Shown here in pieces: positions 8,066 to 15,378 of a stretch of DNA of 38,099 nt; within the stretch, counting starts at the first letter, position 1; each line of letters begins with the position of its first letter. Origin of the DNA: Kiritimatiellia bacterium. GTDB taxonomy: Bacteria > Verrucomicrobiota > Kiritimatiellia > RFP12 > UBA1067. A model generated the notes under the pieces. The model saw only the letters and a list, made by a program, of their open reading frames with translations. It was not told the DNA's origin and made no database searches. A program made the translations under genes and the position numbers. The DNA is taken from positions 1 through 38,099 of the forward strand of contig JAQUEX010000007.1 in assembly GCA_028684935.1 (NCBI GenBank). The letters run 5' to 3'.

Positions 8066-9201
8066 AAACGGTTCTGCAAGTTTTGGAGGCGACAGAGGGT
8101 GGCACGCGCCGCCACCTGCGTGATCTGGTCGGTGCGCTGGATCCGGCGGCCTTTCGCTGCGCCTTGGCGGTGTCGTGTCGGCGCGACCCCGACTTTCAGG
8201 CCGATCTTGCAGCTTGGCGCGCGCGTGGCTTGGCGGTCACTGAATTGGCGATGCGGCGCGGCGTGTCGCCGTTCGCCGACCTCGCCGCGCTCGCGGGGCT
8301 GGTCGGCTGCGTGCGGCGTGTCCGTCCGGACCTGATCCACGCGCATAGCGCCAAAGCCGGCGCGCTGGCGCGGGCGGCAGGGGCCCTCTGCCGCGTGCCG
8401 GTGGTCTATACCCCGCACGCTTTTCCGTTCCTGATGGAGGGCGGGCCGCGCCGCCGCGCGTTCTACCGCTGGGTCGAACGGCTAGCCCGTCGCGGGACAG
8501 CGGTGGTCATTGCGGTGTCCCGTGAAGAAGAGGCCGCCGCGCTGGCGCTGGGCTATGCGCGCGAGCGGGTGGTGCTGATTCCCAACGGTGTGGCGCCGTG
8601 TGAAGCAGGAGAGGTCGTCATCCGCGACACGGCTGCGCTGCGGGTTGGGTTCGTGGGACGGCTGACGCGCCAAAAAGGGCCAGATCTCTTGCTGGACGCG
8701 ATGCAGGAGGTGGTTGTTCATCTGCCGCACGTGCGAGTGGTCTTCTATGGCGACGGCCCGATGGCCGCGCCGCTGCGCGCACGGGCGGAACAGGGGCCGC
8801 TGGCCAACCCTGCACGGTTCGCCGGCCCCTTTGCGCAGTCGGACGCGGTCAGCCTGCTGCGCGGGGTGGATGTCGCGGTGGTGCCCTCGCGCTGGGAGGG
8901 GTGCCCGTATGTGCTGTTGGAGGCCTTTCAGGCCGGCGTGCCTGTGGTGGCCGCCGCCGTGGGCGGCGTGATCGATCTGGTCCGGCACGGTGAAAACGGT
9001 TTGTGCGTGCCGCCGGAAGATCCCGAGGCGTTGGGCGACGCGCTGCTCACCCTGCTGCGCGATGCCGTCCTGCGGCGGAAGCTGGCCGAACAGGGGCGCG
9101 CAACGCTCGCCGCTTTGACGCTGGCGCAGATGGTCAGCCGCGTGGAGCAGGTGTATCGCGGGGTGTGCGGCGAGCCGCCCACCGCGGCTGCAGCGCGGTG
9201 A
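8062..9201 (+). CDS. Glycosyltransferase family 4 (GT-B fold)
   Basis: This 379-residue protein starts at the GTG that overlaps the upstream stop (GTGA). N-terminal domain: the GGTRRHL donor/acceptor loop, then HAHSAKAGALARAAG and YTPHAFPF, the HxHxxK/TxHG-like segments of GT4 enzymes. C-terminal donor-binding domain: IPNGV, VGFVGRLTRQKGPDLLLDA, FYGDGP, and EGCPYVLLEAF carrying the E-x7-E motif. Such enzymes transfer a nucleotide-activated sugar with retention of configuration, usually to cell-surface polysaccharide or lipid. No other polysaccharide genes adjoin, so the acceptor cannot be named. The 3' end overlaps the convergent DMT permease gene by 68 nt. Confidence 0.92.
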   Translation: MKTVLQVLEATEGGTRRHLRDLVGALDPAAFRCALAVSCRRDPDFQADLAAWRARGLAVTELAMRRGVSPFADLAALAGLVGCVRRVRPDLIHAHSAKAGALARAAGALCRVPVVYTPHAFPFLMEGGPRRRAFYRWVERLARRGTAVVIAVSREEEAAALALGYARERVVLIPNGVAPCEAGEVVIRDTAALRVGFVGRLTRQKGPDLLLDAMQEVVVHLPHVRVVFYGDGPMAAPLRARAEQGPLANPARFAGPFAQSDAVSLLRGVDVAVVPSRWEGCPYVLLEAFQAGVPVVAAAVGGVIDLVRHGENGLCVPPEDPEALGDALLTLLRDAVLRRKLAEQGRATLAALTLAQMVSRVEQVYRGVCGEPPTAAAAR

Positions 9202-10018
9202 CAAGGGCAGCCGCGATCAGCAATGAGCCGGCCAGCAGGCCGGCAGCGCTGGCTTCTTCCCTGAACAGGCCGAGTGACACCACGACGCCCAGCGGAATTT
9301 TGAGGTTGTTCATGACGGCGAGCACGCCGCCCGGTACGCGCCGCGCGCCGCGGTTCCAGAAGAGATAACTCACGCCCGAAACCACTACGCCCAGATAGAG
9401 CAGAACGGCGGCCTGACGCATCGTGGGCACGGGCGCGGCAATCAGGGCGTCGCGCAGGCCGAACGGGAACAGGGCCGCAAAACCGCCCAGATAGAGCCAG
9501 AAACAAACGCGGTGGTCCGCCGGCGGGTGCGGCATGCGGGCCATCACTTCCCGGTAGGCGAGCTGGCCCAAGGCAAAACAGAGGTTGGAGACCTCGACCA
9601 ACAGAAAGCCGATCAACGGCGCTTCGGAGGAGACGCCACGCCAGACAATCACGCCGGCCCCGCCTACCGCCAGCAGCGCGGCCGCCAGGTTGGTGAGACA
9701 GAAGCGGCGCGCGATCAGATCGCTGGCGGCCGCGACATAGACCGGCGTCATGACGGTGAAAAGCGCCACTTCGTGCGATTTCAGGTAACGGTAACTCGTC
9801 ATGTACGCCAACGACATGAGACCGAATTGAAGCGCGCCCACCGCCGCAAGCGCCACGCCGCTGCGCACCGGCACGCGTGCGGCAAACGGCAAGAAAAGCA
9901 GGACGGCGATCGCCAAGCGGACCGCGGCCAGCCAAGCTGGCGGCAGGCCGGTCAGCAGGTTGCCGATCAGGCCGAACGAAAAACTCCAGATCAGAGAGGC
10001 TGCGACGAGGAAAAACAT
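9134..10018 (-). CDS. DMT-superfamily (EamA) permease
   Basis: This 294-residue, strongly hydrophobic protein has about ten transmembrane segments arranged as two EamA repeats. The first begins MFFLVAASLIWSFSFGLIGN and the second near residue 140 with FLLVEVSNLCFALGQLAYRE. The late segment SYLFWNRGARRVPGGVLAVM is typical of the drug/metabolite exporter family. The start at 10018 (MFFLVAASLIW) is the family's usual position; longer reading upstream runs through intergenic sequence and the antisense of argF. Family members export amino acids, nucleosides or other small metabolites; the substrate cannot be read from sequence. The gene converges on, and overlaps, the glycosyltransferase gene and is divergent from argF. 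Confidence 0.9.
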   Translation of the reverse strand: MFFLVAASLIWSFSFGLIGNLLTGLPPAWLAAVRLAIAVLLFLPFAARVPVRSGVALAAVGALQFGLMSLAYMTSYRYLKSHEVALFTVMTPVYVAAASDLIARRFCLTNLAAALLAVGGAGVIVWRGVSSEAPLIGFLLVEVSNLCFALGQLAYREVMARMPHPPADHRVCFWLYLGGFAALFPFGLRDALIAAPVPTMRQAAVLLYLGVVVSGVSYLFWNRGARRVPGGVLAVMNNLKIPLGVVVSLGLFREEASAAGLLAGSLLIAAALVTALQPRWAARRTPRDTPAPRG

Positions 10019-10079
10019 CGGGCGTATCGTAGCACCTCGGCCTGTCACCTGAGAACCGTAAAGTGCCGCCGTATTCTGG

Positions 10080-10108
10080 TTGTGCGCCGGAGGGCTCTTT
10101 TCTATAAT
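10080..10108 (+). promoter_or_regulatory. promoter of argF-pyrB
   Basis: -35 TTGTGC (10080-10085), 17-nt spacer, perfect -10 TATAAT (10103-10108). Predicted transcription starts near 10115, leaving a leader of about 16 nt that carries GGAGAAG before the argF ATG. Confidence 0.6.
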
Positions 10109-10130
10109 GATGACGATTGGAGAAGTCACG

Positions 10131-11135
10131 ATGTTGAACTGGAAACCTGAATTGTACGGACGCTCGCTCTTGCGGATGGCGGATCTGACCGATGTGGAAA
10201 TGCTGGATTTGATCGACCTGGCCGTTGCGCTCAAAGCGAGGCGGCGCGCGGGCATCCGCGGCGATTTGCTCAGGCGGCGGCAGGTTGCACTGATTTTCGA
10301 AAAAAGCTCGACCCGAACGCGCAATTCCGCCTCGGTCGCGATCCGCGACGAGGGCGGTTCGGCGGAATACCTGACCAAGAGCGACATCCATTTGGGCGCC
10401 AAAGAATCGGTGAAGGACACCGCCCGCGTGCTGGGGCGGATTTTCGACGGCATCCTGTTTCGCGGCTTTTCGCAGGCGACAGTCGACACGCTGGCGCGGT
10501 ACGCCGGCGTGCCGGTCTGGAACGGCCTGACCGATGAGTTCCACCCGACGCAGATTCTCGCCGACCTGATGACGATCCAGGAGACCTTTGGAAGGCTGAA
10601 GGGCATCAAGCTGGCGTATGTGGGAGACGGCCGAAACAACGTGGCGAACTCGCTGATGCTCGGCTGCGCCAAAGCCGGCGTCCATTATGTGAACTGCACG
10701 CCGCCCGAATTGTCGCCTGATCCGGTGCTGGTCAAAGAGGCGGTGGATGTCGCATCGCGCAACGGCGTGACGGTCGAGATCGTCAATGATCCCAAGCGGG
10801 GCGTGGCCGGAGCCAATGTGCTTTATACCGACGTCTGGGTCTCGATGGGCGAGGAATCCAAGAAAGAGAGCCGCTTGCGCTTGCTGCGTCCCTACCAAGT
10901 GAACATGGATCTGGTCAAGGCGACCGGCAACGCGAACGGCGAGCTGATCTTCCTCCACTGCCTGCCTGCCTTTCACGACCACGAAACCGCGGTGACGGCC
11001 GAGAGCGGTGCGCTGGAGGTGACCGACGAGGTTTTCGAGGCCCCCTTCTCCAAAGTGTTTGACGAGGCCGAAAACCGCATGCACACGATCAAGGCGCTGT
11101 ACGTGTCGGCCATGGCTGACCTGTCCGCGCTGTGA
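10131..11135 (+). CDS. argF: Ornithine carbamoyltransferase
   Basis: This 334-residue protein has the carbamoyl-phosphate loop EKSSTRTRNS (SSTRTR, residues 59-64), the HPTQILADL motif, the DVWVSMGEE ornithine-side motif and the HCLPAFHD motif with the catalytic Cys of OTCases. It converts ornithine plus carbamoyl phosphate to citrulline in arginine synthesis. The region LGAKESVKDTARVLGRIFDG and the intact SMG motif separate it from aspartate carbamoyltransferases. The ATG at 10131 follows GGAGAAGTCACG and a promoter with TATAAT. The next gene, 27 nt downstream, is a pyrB-like paralogue. Confidence 0.96.
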   Translation: MLNWKPELYGRSLLRMADLTDVEMLDLIDLAVALKARRRAGIRGDLLRRRQVALIFEKSSTRTRNSASVAIRDEGGSAEYLTKSDIHLGAKESVKDTARVLGRIFDGILFRGFSQATVDTLARYAGVPVWNGLTDEFHPTQILADLMTIQETFGRLKGIKLAYVGDGRNNVANSLMLGCAKAGVHYVNCTPPELSPDPVLVKEAVDVASRNGVTVEIVNDPKRGVAGANVLYTDVWVSMGEESKKESRLRLLRPYQVNMDLVKATGNANGELIFLHCLPAFHDHETAVTAESGALEVTDEVFEAPFSKVFDEAENRMHTIKALYVSAMADLSAL

Positions 11136-11162
11136 CAGGGGTGGTTCGGAGCGGGAGGTGAT

Positions 11163-12245
11163 ATGTCGAAACGATTGGCGAACATCGCATGGGAAACCTT
11201 CAGCGCATTGCCGCTGACGGAAAAGACCCCTTACTTGATGCAGCCCGACGGCGTGCCGTATCACACGCTTTTCGCGCAGCAGTTTGATTACGCGTTGCTC
11301 GACCAGCTTGCAACGCTGGCGAACGAAATCCGAGCGATCGCCAAGACCCGTGTCGGCGCGGAGTTTCTGCGTCAGCAGGTCACGCATAAGCGCGCCATGC
11401 TCTACTTTTCCCAGCCCAGCTCGCGCACCTTCCTCTCGTTTGTGTCGGCGTGCCAGATCTTGGGGGTGCAGACCGGCGAGGTGCGCGACACCGCCATCTC
11501 GTCCGAATTCAAGGGCGAGTCCCGCGAGGACTCGGTGCGCACGTTCAGCTCCTACTTCGACCTGATCATCATGCGCACGCCGGAAAAGGGGCTGGCCGAG
11601 CATATGGCCTGGGTGCTCTCGAACTCCGACCGCCCCATCCCGATCATCAATGCCGGTTCGGGGCAAGACCAGCATCCGACCCAATCGCTGCTTGACATCT
11701 ACACCCTGCTGCGCAGCTTTGAACGCGGCGGCGGATTGCGCGACAAGACCATGGTCTTCTGCGGCGACCTGTTGCGCGGCCGCACGGTGCGCTCGCTCTC
11801 GTACCTGCTGACCAACTATCCCAACATCCGCCAGATTTTCGTGGCGCCCGAGCCGCTTCAAGTGGGCACGGACGTTCTGGCAATCCTCGAGCAGAAGGGC
11901 GTGCCGTTCTTGCGGACCGATAACTTCCATGCGGCGATTCGTGAGGCCGACGCGGTCTACATGACGCGCATCCAGGACGAGTGGGACAACGCCAAAGGCG
12001 AGAGCGCCGCGATCGACACCAGCCGCTTCAAGTTCGGGCCGGCCGAGCTCGCGCTGCTGCCCCCCCGTGCCATCATTATGCATCCGCTGCCGCGGCGTGA
12101 TGAAATCGCACTCGCTGTGGACAGTGATCCGCGCGCCATGTACTGGCGGCAAATGCGTAACGGCATGTGGATCCGCACCGCCTTGATCGCCATGACCTTC
12201 GGTTGCGAAAAACGCATCCACGACTATTTCCGGCACAACCATTAA
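11163..12245 (+). CDS. pyrB: Aspartate carbamoyltransferase catalytic chain (PyrB-like)
   Basis: This 360-residue protein is read as an ATCase from LYMTR-type YMTRIQDEW, HPTQSLLDIYT (171-174 HPTQ), GDLLRGRTVRSL, IMRTP (Arg138), FKGES with Lys117 as the 80s-loop lysine, and MHPLPRRDEIALAVD. The reaction is carbamoyl phosphate plus aspartate to carbamoyl-aspartate, the committed step of pyrimidine synthesis. It is longer than the usual ~310 residues because of about 30 extra N-terminal residues. The carbamoyl-phosphate loop reads QPSSRTFLSF rather than PSTRTRxSFE: the core Ser-Arg-Thr remain, but the final Arg is Phe. No pyrI is visible. An alternative is a specialised carbamoyltransferase with another acceptor. 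Confidence 0.85.
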   Translation: MSKRLANIAWETFSALPLTEKTPYLMQPDGVPYHTLFAQQFDYALLDQLATLANEIRAIAKTRVGAEFLRQQVTHKRAMLYFSQPSSRTFLSFVSACQILGVQTGEVRDTAISSEFKGESREDSVRTFSSYFDLIIMRTPEKGLAEHMAWVLSNSDRPIPIINAGSGQDQHPTQSLLDIYTLLRSFERGGGLRDKTMVFCGDLLRGRTVRSLSYLLTNYPNIRQIFVAPEPLQVGTDVLAILEQKGVPFLRTDNFHAAIREADAVYMTRIQDEWDNAKGESAAIDTSRFKFGPAELALLPPRAIIMHPLPRRDEIALAVDSDPRAMYWRQMRNGMWIRTALIAMTFGCEKRIHDYFRHNH

Positions 12246-12287
12246 GCGGCGCGCGGCGGGCTGATTTTTTTGTCGGATCGTTTTTTC

Positions 12288-13598
12288 ATGACACTTGCCT
12301 TTGCATACAGAACATGCGCACACGCTCCGCGTACGATCGCGCCTGTTGTCGCCGGCACCCTTCTGGCATGCGCGGCAGCCCTTGCCGAGGCGCCCGCCGG
12401 CCGCACGCCGGATCATGTGGTCAGCCGCTTCCGGCTCGGCCCCTTTTTCGAATACAGCGCCACGCGCGACGGCGCGACTTTCTGGGCCGTGCGGCCGTTC
12501 TATTCAAAAGTCCAAGATCCGGTGATCGACACGCGCGTGACGGATGTGGTGTGGCCGCTCAGCACCTTTCACCGCGACCGCGAGCAGGCCTGGTGGCGTT
12601 TTCTGCTGGCTTACGGTTCGGATGATGACGTCACCCGCGACGAGTCTGCATGGAAATTCGCGTTGCTTCCGCTCTGGTTCCAGGGACGCCGCAGGCTGGG
12701 CGAAGAGTACTGGGCTCTTTTCCCAATCCACGGCCACCTGCCGCATCTGGCCTTGATGGACGATGTCGACTTTACGCTGTTCCCTTTTTACTTTAATTAC
12801 GAGGTCAATGGCGTCGAACGGGTCTACACGCCCTGGCCGTTCTATTCGCGCCTGACGGAAAACCCTCACCTGCGCGAAGAAGGGGTCTTCCCGCTCTGGT
12901 GCCGGCAAGTCAACGCCAAACGCCTGACGGACCGACGCTATGCCTTCTGGCCGTTTTGGACCTCGGCAGTCTACGGGGGCGAGCGCAACCCGGGGTCGTC
13001 GTTTCTGCTCTTTCCGGTCTACGGCGAAGTCAACCGCAGCAACGAGACCCAGCGCATGGTGCTGCCTCCTTTCTTTTCCTACGCGCGCACCGATTCGGCG
13101 GAGCGTTGGCGGATGCCGTGGCCTTTTTATCAAACGCATGAGACGTGGGCGACACCCACGACAAAGCCTTCGCTGAAACGCTCCTATTGGCCGTTTTACG
13201 GAGACGTGACCGGCGACGGCGACCGCCGCTGGTATGCGGCATGGCCGCTGATGTGGCATTCAAGCTCGGAGAGCCAAAGCCGCCGAGCCGAGCGTACGCG
13301 GTTTTTCCCGTTTTACGCGCATGAGACGGTCTGCAAGACCGATAGAACCGGAACAGAGTACGAGGCTGAACGCTATACGCGCGTCTGGCCCTTCTATGCA
13401 CGGGAGTCGACACCGGAACGCACGCGGCTGCGTGTGCTGGAACTCAATTTGATCCGGTACAGCGGAGGCGTCGAACGCAACTGGGCACCCTTCTGGACGC
13501 TCTATGAACGCTTCGGCGCGCCGGACGGGACTGCGCAACATGACCTTCTTTGGGGGACGGTGAAATGGACCACCGGAACAGCAGGCAAGGACCGATGA
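12288..13598 (+). CDS. Secreted WPFY-repeat protein, function unknown
   Basis: This 436-residue protein is read from ATG 12288, which gives a signal peptide (about residues 1-34, ending ...ALAEA). A TTG start at 12270 is also possible. The mature part is built from about 17 copies of an aromatic-Pro-aromatic motif spaced roughly 20-27 residues apart: RPFYSK, WPLSTF, LPLWFQ, FPFYFN, WPFYSR, FPLWCR, WPFWTS, FPVYGE, WPFYQT, WPFYGD, WPLMWH, FPFYAH, WPFYAR, APFWTL and others. Between them are charged, turn-like stretches. This suggests a repetitive beta structure, possibly an outer-membrane barrel or propeller, but I recognise no named family. It precedes the mlaEFD cassette on the same strand by 153 nt. 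Confidence 0.8.
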   Translation: MTLAFAYRTCAHAPRTIAPVVAGTLLACAAALAEAPAGRTPDHVVSRFRLGPFFEYSATRDGATFWAVRPFYSKVQDPVIDTRVTDVVWPLSTFHRDREQAWWRFLLAYGSDDDVTRDESAWKFALLPLWFQGRRRLGEEYWALFPIHGHLPHLALMDDVDFTLFPFYFNYEVNGVERVYTPWPFYSRLTENPHLREEGVFPLWCRQVNAKRLTDRRYAFWPFWTSAVYGGERNPGSSFLLFPVYGEVNRSNETQRMVLPPFFSYARTDSAERWRMPWPFYQTHETWATPTTKPSLKRSYWPFYGDVTGDGDRRWYAAWPLMWHSSSESQSRRAERTRFFPFYAHETVCKTDRTGTEYEAERYTRVWPFYARESTPERTRLRVLELNLIRYSGGVERNWAPFWTLYERFGAPDGTAQHDLLWGTVKWTTGTAGKDR

Positions 13599-13652
13599 CG
13601 TGCTTGACTTGCATAACCCCGCACAGGCTGAACGGGGTGCAGGCGCCTCGCC

Positions 13653-13681
13653 TTGCCGCTTCACGCGTTTTTTGCTACTCT
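13653..13681 (+). promoter_or_regulatory. possible promoter of mlaEFD
   Basis: -35 TTGCCG (13653-13658), 17-nt spacer, weak -10 TACTCT (13676-13681) preceded by TTTGC. The hexamers are poor, but the TTTGCTAnnnT context matches other promoters in the window. The remaining 13599-13751 sequence holds only a CCCCG/CGGGG inverted repeat and the RBS GGAGG at 13741. Confidence 0.35.
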
Positions 13682-13751
13682 TCTTGTCACTCGGTGACAC
13701 ATGGGGAATGGCTCAAGCTAAGATGGTGAAGAACGACAGAGGAGGCCTGCC

Positions 13752-14570
13752 TTGATCACGCGTGAACCGGTCTATACCGACGCGGCGGCCACGGCATGGG
13801 ACGGTCTGTGGCGCGCAGCGCTGCTGGGCCTAGCGGATATCGGCCGCGCGGGCACGCTCACGGCGCAGGCGCTGGCAGGCATGCCGCTCATGCTTCTGGC
13901 GCGCCGGCGTCGCCACGAGTGGGTGCGGCAGATGTACCAAATGGGGATCAAGAGCCTGCCGGTCATTTCGGTGGTCGGCATGTTTACCGGGATGATTCTG
14001 GGATTACAGGTCGGCCTGGAACTGCGCCGGTTCAATCAGGAGATCTATATCGGCTCGGCGGTCATGGTTTCGCTGCTGCGCGAAATGGGACCTTTCATGA
14101 CCGCGCTGATTCTGGCAGCCTGCGTCGGATCCTCGATGGCCGCGCAGATCGGCACCATGACGGTCAACGACGAGGTCGCGGCGCTGGAGATCATGTCGAT
14201 CGACCCGGTGCGTTTCCTGATGACGCCGCGCATGGCGGCGATGGTCGTCATGACGCCGCTGCTCTCCTTTTACACCTGTGTGCTGGGCGTGATCGGCGGT
14301 GGCATCGTCGGGCTTACCCAGCTCAACGTGCCGTGGGAGCAATACATCTCGATGGCGATGGACATCGCGCGGATGCGCGACCTCTATGTGGGGTTGTTCA
14401 AAGCCCTGGTTTTCGGAATTGTCATTACCGGCGTCTCCTGTTACGAAGGGTTCACCACGCGGCAAGGCGCGGTGGGGGTGGGCCAAGCCACGCGGCGTTC
14501 GGTGATCACCTCCTTCCTGCTGGTTCTGATTCTCGGTTATACCATCACGCGCATGTTTTACGACCTATGA
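13752..14570 (+). CDS. mlaE: MlaE-type ABC lipid-transporter permease
   Basis: This 272-residue membrane protein of the MlaE (DUF140) family is recognised by VVGMFTGMILGLQ, LLREMGPFMTALILAACVGS, AAQIGTMTVNDEVAALEIM and the C-terminal CYEGFTTRQGAVGVGQATRR. About five or six transmembrane segments are expected. MlaE forms the inner-membrane core that, with MlaF and MlaD, moves phospholipid between the inner and outer membranes. The start is TTG at 13752, six nt after a perfect GGAGG; no ATG fits better. The stop overlaps the mlaF ATG (ATGA). Together with mlaF and mlaD this makes a minimal EFD cassette without mlaB or mlaC. Confidence 0.94.
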   Translation: MITREPVYTDAAATAWDGLWRAALLGLADIGRAGTLTAQALAGMPLMLLARRRRHEWVRQMYQMGIKSLPVISVVGMFTGMILGLQVGLELRRFNQEIYIGSAVMVSLLREMGPFMTALILAACVGSSMAAQIGTMTVNDEVAALEIMSIDPVRFLMTPRMAAMVVMTPLLSFYTCVLGVIGGGIVGLTQLNVPWEQYISMAMDIARMRDLYVGLFKALVFGIVITGVSCYEGFTTRQGAVGVGQATRRSVITSFLLVLILGYTITRMFYDL

Positions 14571-15319
14571 TCCGTTTTGACCATGTCACCAAGCAACTGG
14601 GCGGGCGCAACGTCCTCGACGACCTCACCTTCGACATCAAGAAGGGCGAGATCTTCGCGATTGTCGGCCCGTCCGGAACCGGCAAGAGTGTGACGCTCAA
14701 GCACATGGTCAGGCTGCTCACGCCCACGCGGGGCGCGGTGTGGATTGAAGAGGTCGAGATGAGCGCTGTGAACGGCGACGATCTGGCACGCGTGCGAGAG
14801 CGGTTCGGCTACCTGTTTCAGGGCGGCGCGCTGCTGGGCTGGATGACGGTCGAGGAGAACATTGCGCTGCCGCTGCGCGAAAAAACGCGTCTGACCGAGG
14901 CACAGATTGAGGAGCGCGTGATGAAAGCGCTGCGCGCGGTCGGCCTGGAACAGGACGGAGGCAAGTATCCCAGCGAAATCTCAGGCGGTATGCAGAAGCG
15001 GGCGGGGCTGGCGCGCGCCATCGTGCGCGAGCCGGAGATCGTCCTCTACGACGAGCCGACATCGGGTCTCGATCCGGTCACCTCGCGCACGATTGACCAG
15101 TTGATTCGCCGTTTGAACGAAGAACTGGGCATCACCAGCGTGGTGGTGACGCATGACCTGCAGGGGGCTCTGCTGATTGCAGACCGAATCGCCATGTTGA
15201 CTGGCGGCCGCTTCGTGGAGGTCAGCCAGCCGAAAACATTTGTTGCCACGGACCAACCGGATGTCCGCAGTTTTCTTGATGCCCAGTTCATTTCGAAAAA
15301 GGGGCTGGAAAGCTTTTGA
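14567..15319 (+). CDS. mlaF: MlaF-type ABC transporter ATPase
   Basis: This 250-residue cytoplasmic ATPase has Walker A GPSGTGKS (34-41), a Q-loop at YLFQGGALLGWMTVEENIAL, the ABC signature SGGMQKR (139-145), Walker B IVLYDEPTSGLDP with Asp162-Glu163, and the switch histidine VVTHD (His196). The GALLxxMTVxxNxxLPL segment is typical of MlaF/Ttg2A proteins. It powers lipid movement through MlaE. The ATG overlaps the mlaE stop by 4 nt, and the TGA stop overlaps a TTG that could start mlaD. Confidence 0.95.
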   Translation: MIRFDHVTKQLGGRNVLDDLTFDIKKGEIFAIVGPSGTGKSVTLKHMVRLLTPTRGAVWIEEVEMSAVNGDDLARVRERFGYLFQGGALLGWMTVEENIALPLREKTRLTEAQIEERVMKALRAVGLEQDGGKYPSEISGGMQKRAGLARAIVREPEIVLYDEPTSGLDPVTSRTIDQLIRRLNEELGITSVVVTHDLQGALLIADRIAMLTGGRFVEVSQPKTFVATDQPDVRSFLDAQFISKKGLESF

Positions 15320-15378
15320 GCGCACGGTTGAAGCGTGACGCGCGCGTGATCCGACAGGGAAGGGATGGGGAGCGACGT

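Noticed and set aside
8062-9201. Start of the glycosyltransferase upstream at 7936
   Set aside because: That extension lies entirely within the metalloprotease gene in another frame; the GTG overlapping its stop begins the family's normal N-terminus.
12246-12287. Terminator after pyrB
   Set aside because: There is a T-run (about 12264-12271), but the GC-rich sequence before it does not form a convincing stem.
8928-12416. A 1,162-codon open frame on the minus strand opposite argF and pyrB
   Set aside because: Its translation is Arg/His-rich low-complexity sequence and mirrors two clearly recognisable enzymes on the plus strand; it is a GC-driven antisense frame.
13599-13751. Terminator formed by CCCCG/CGGGG after the WPFY gene
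   Set aside because: The short stem has an 11-nt loop and no following T-run; GTCAC-TCG-GTGAC nearby is also without Ts.
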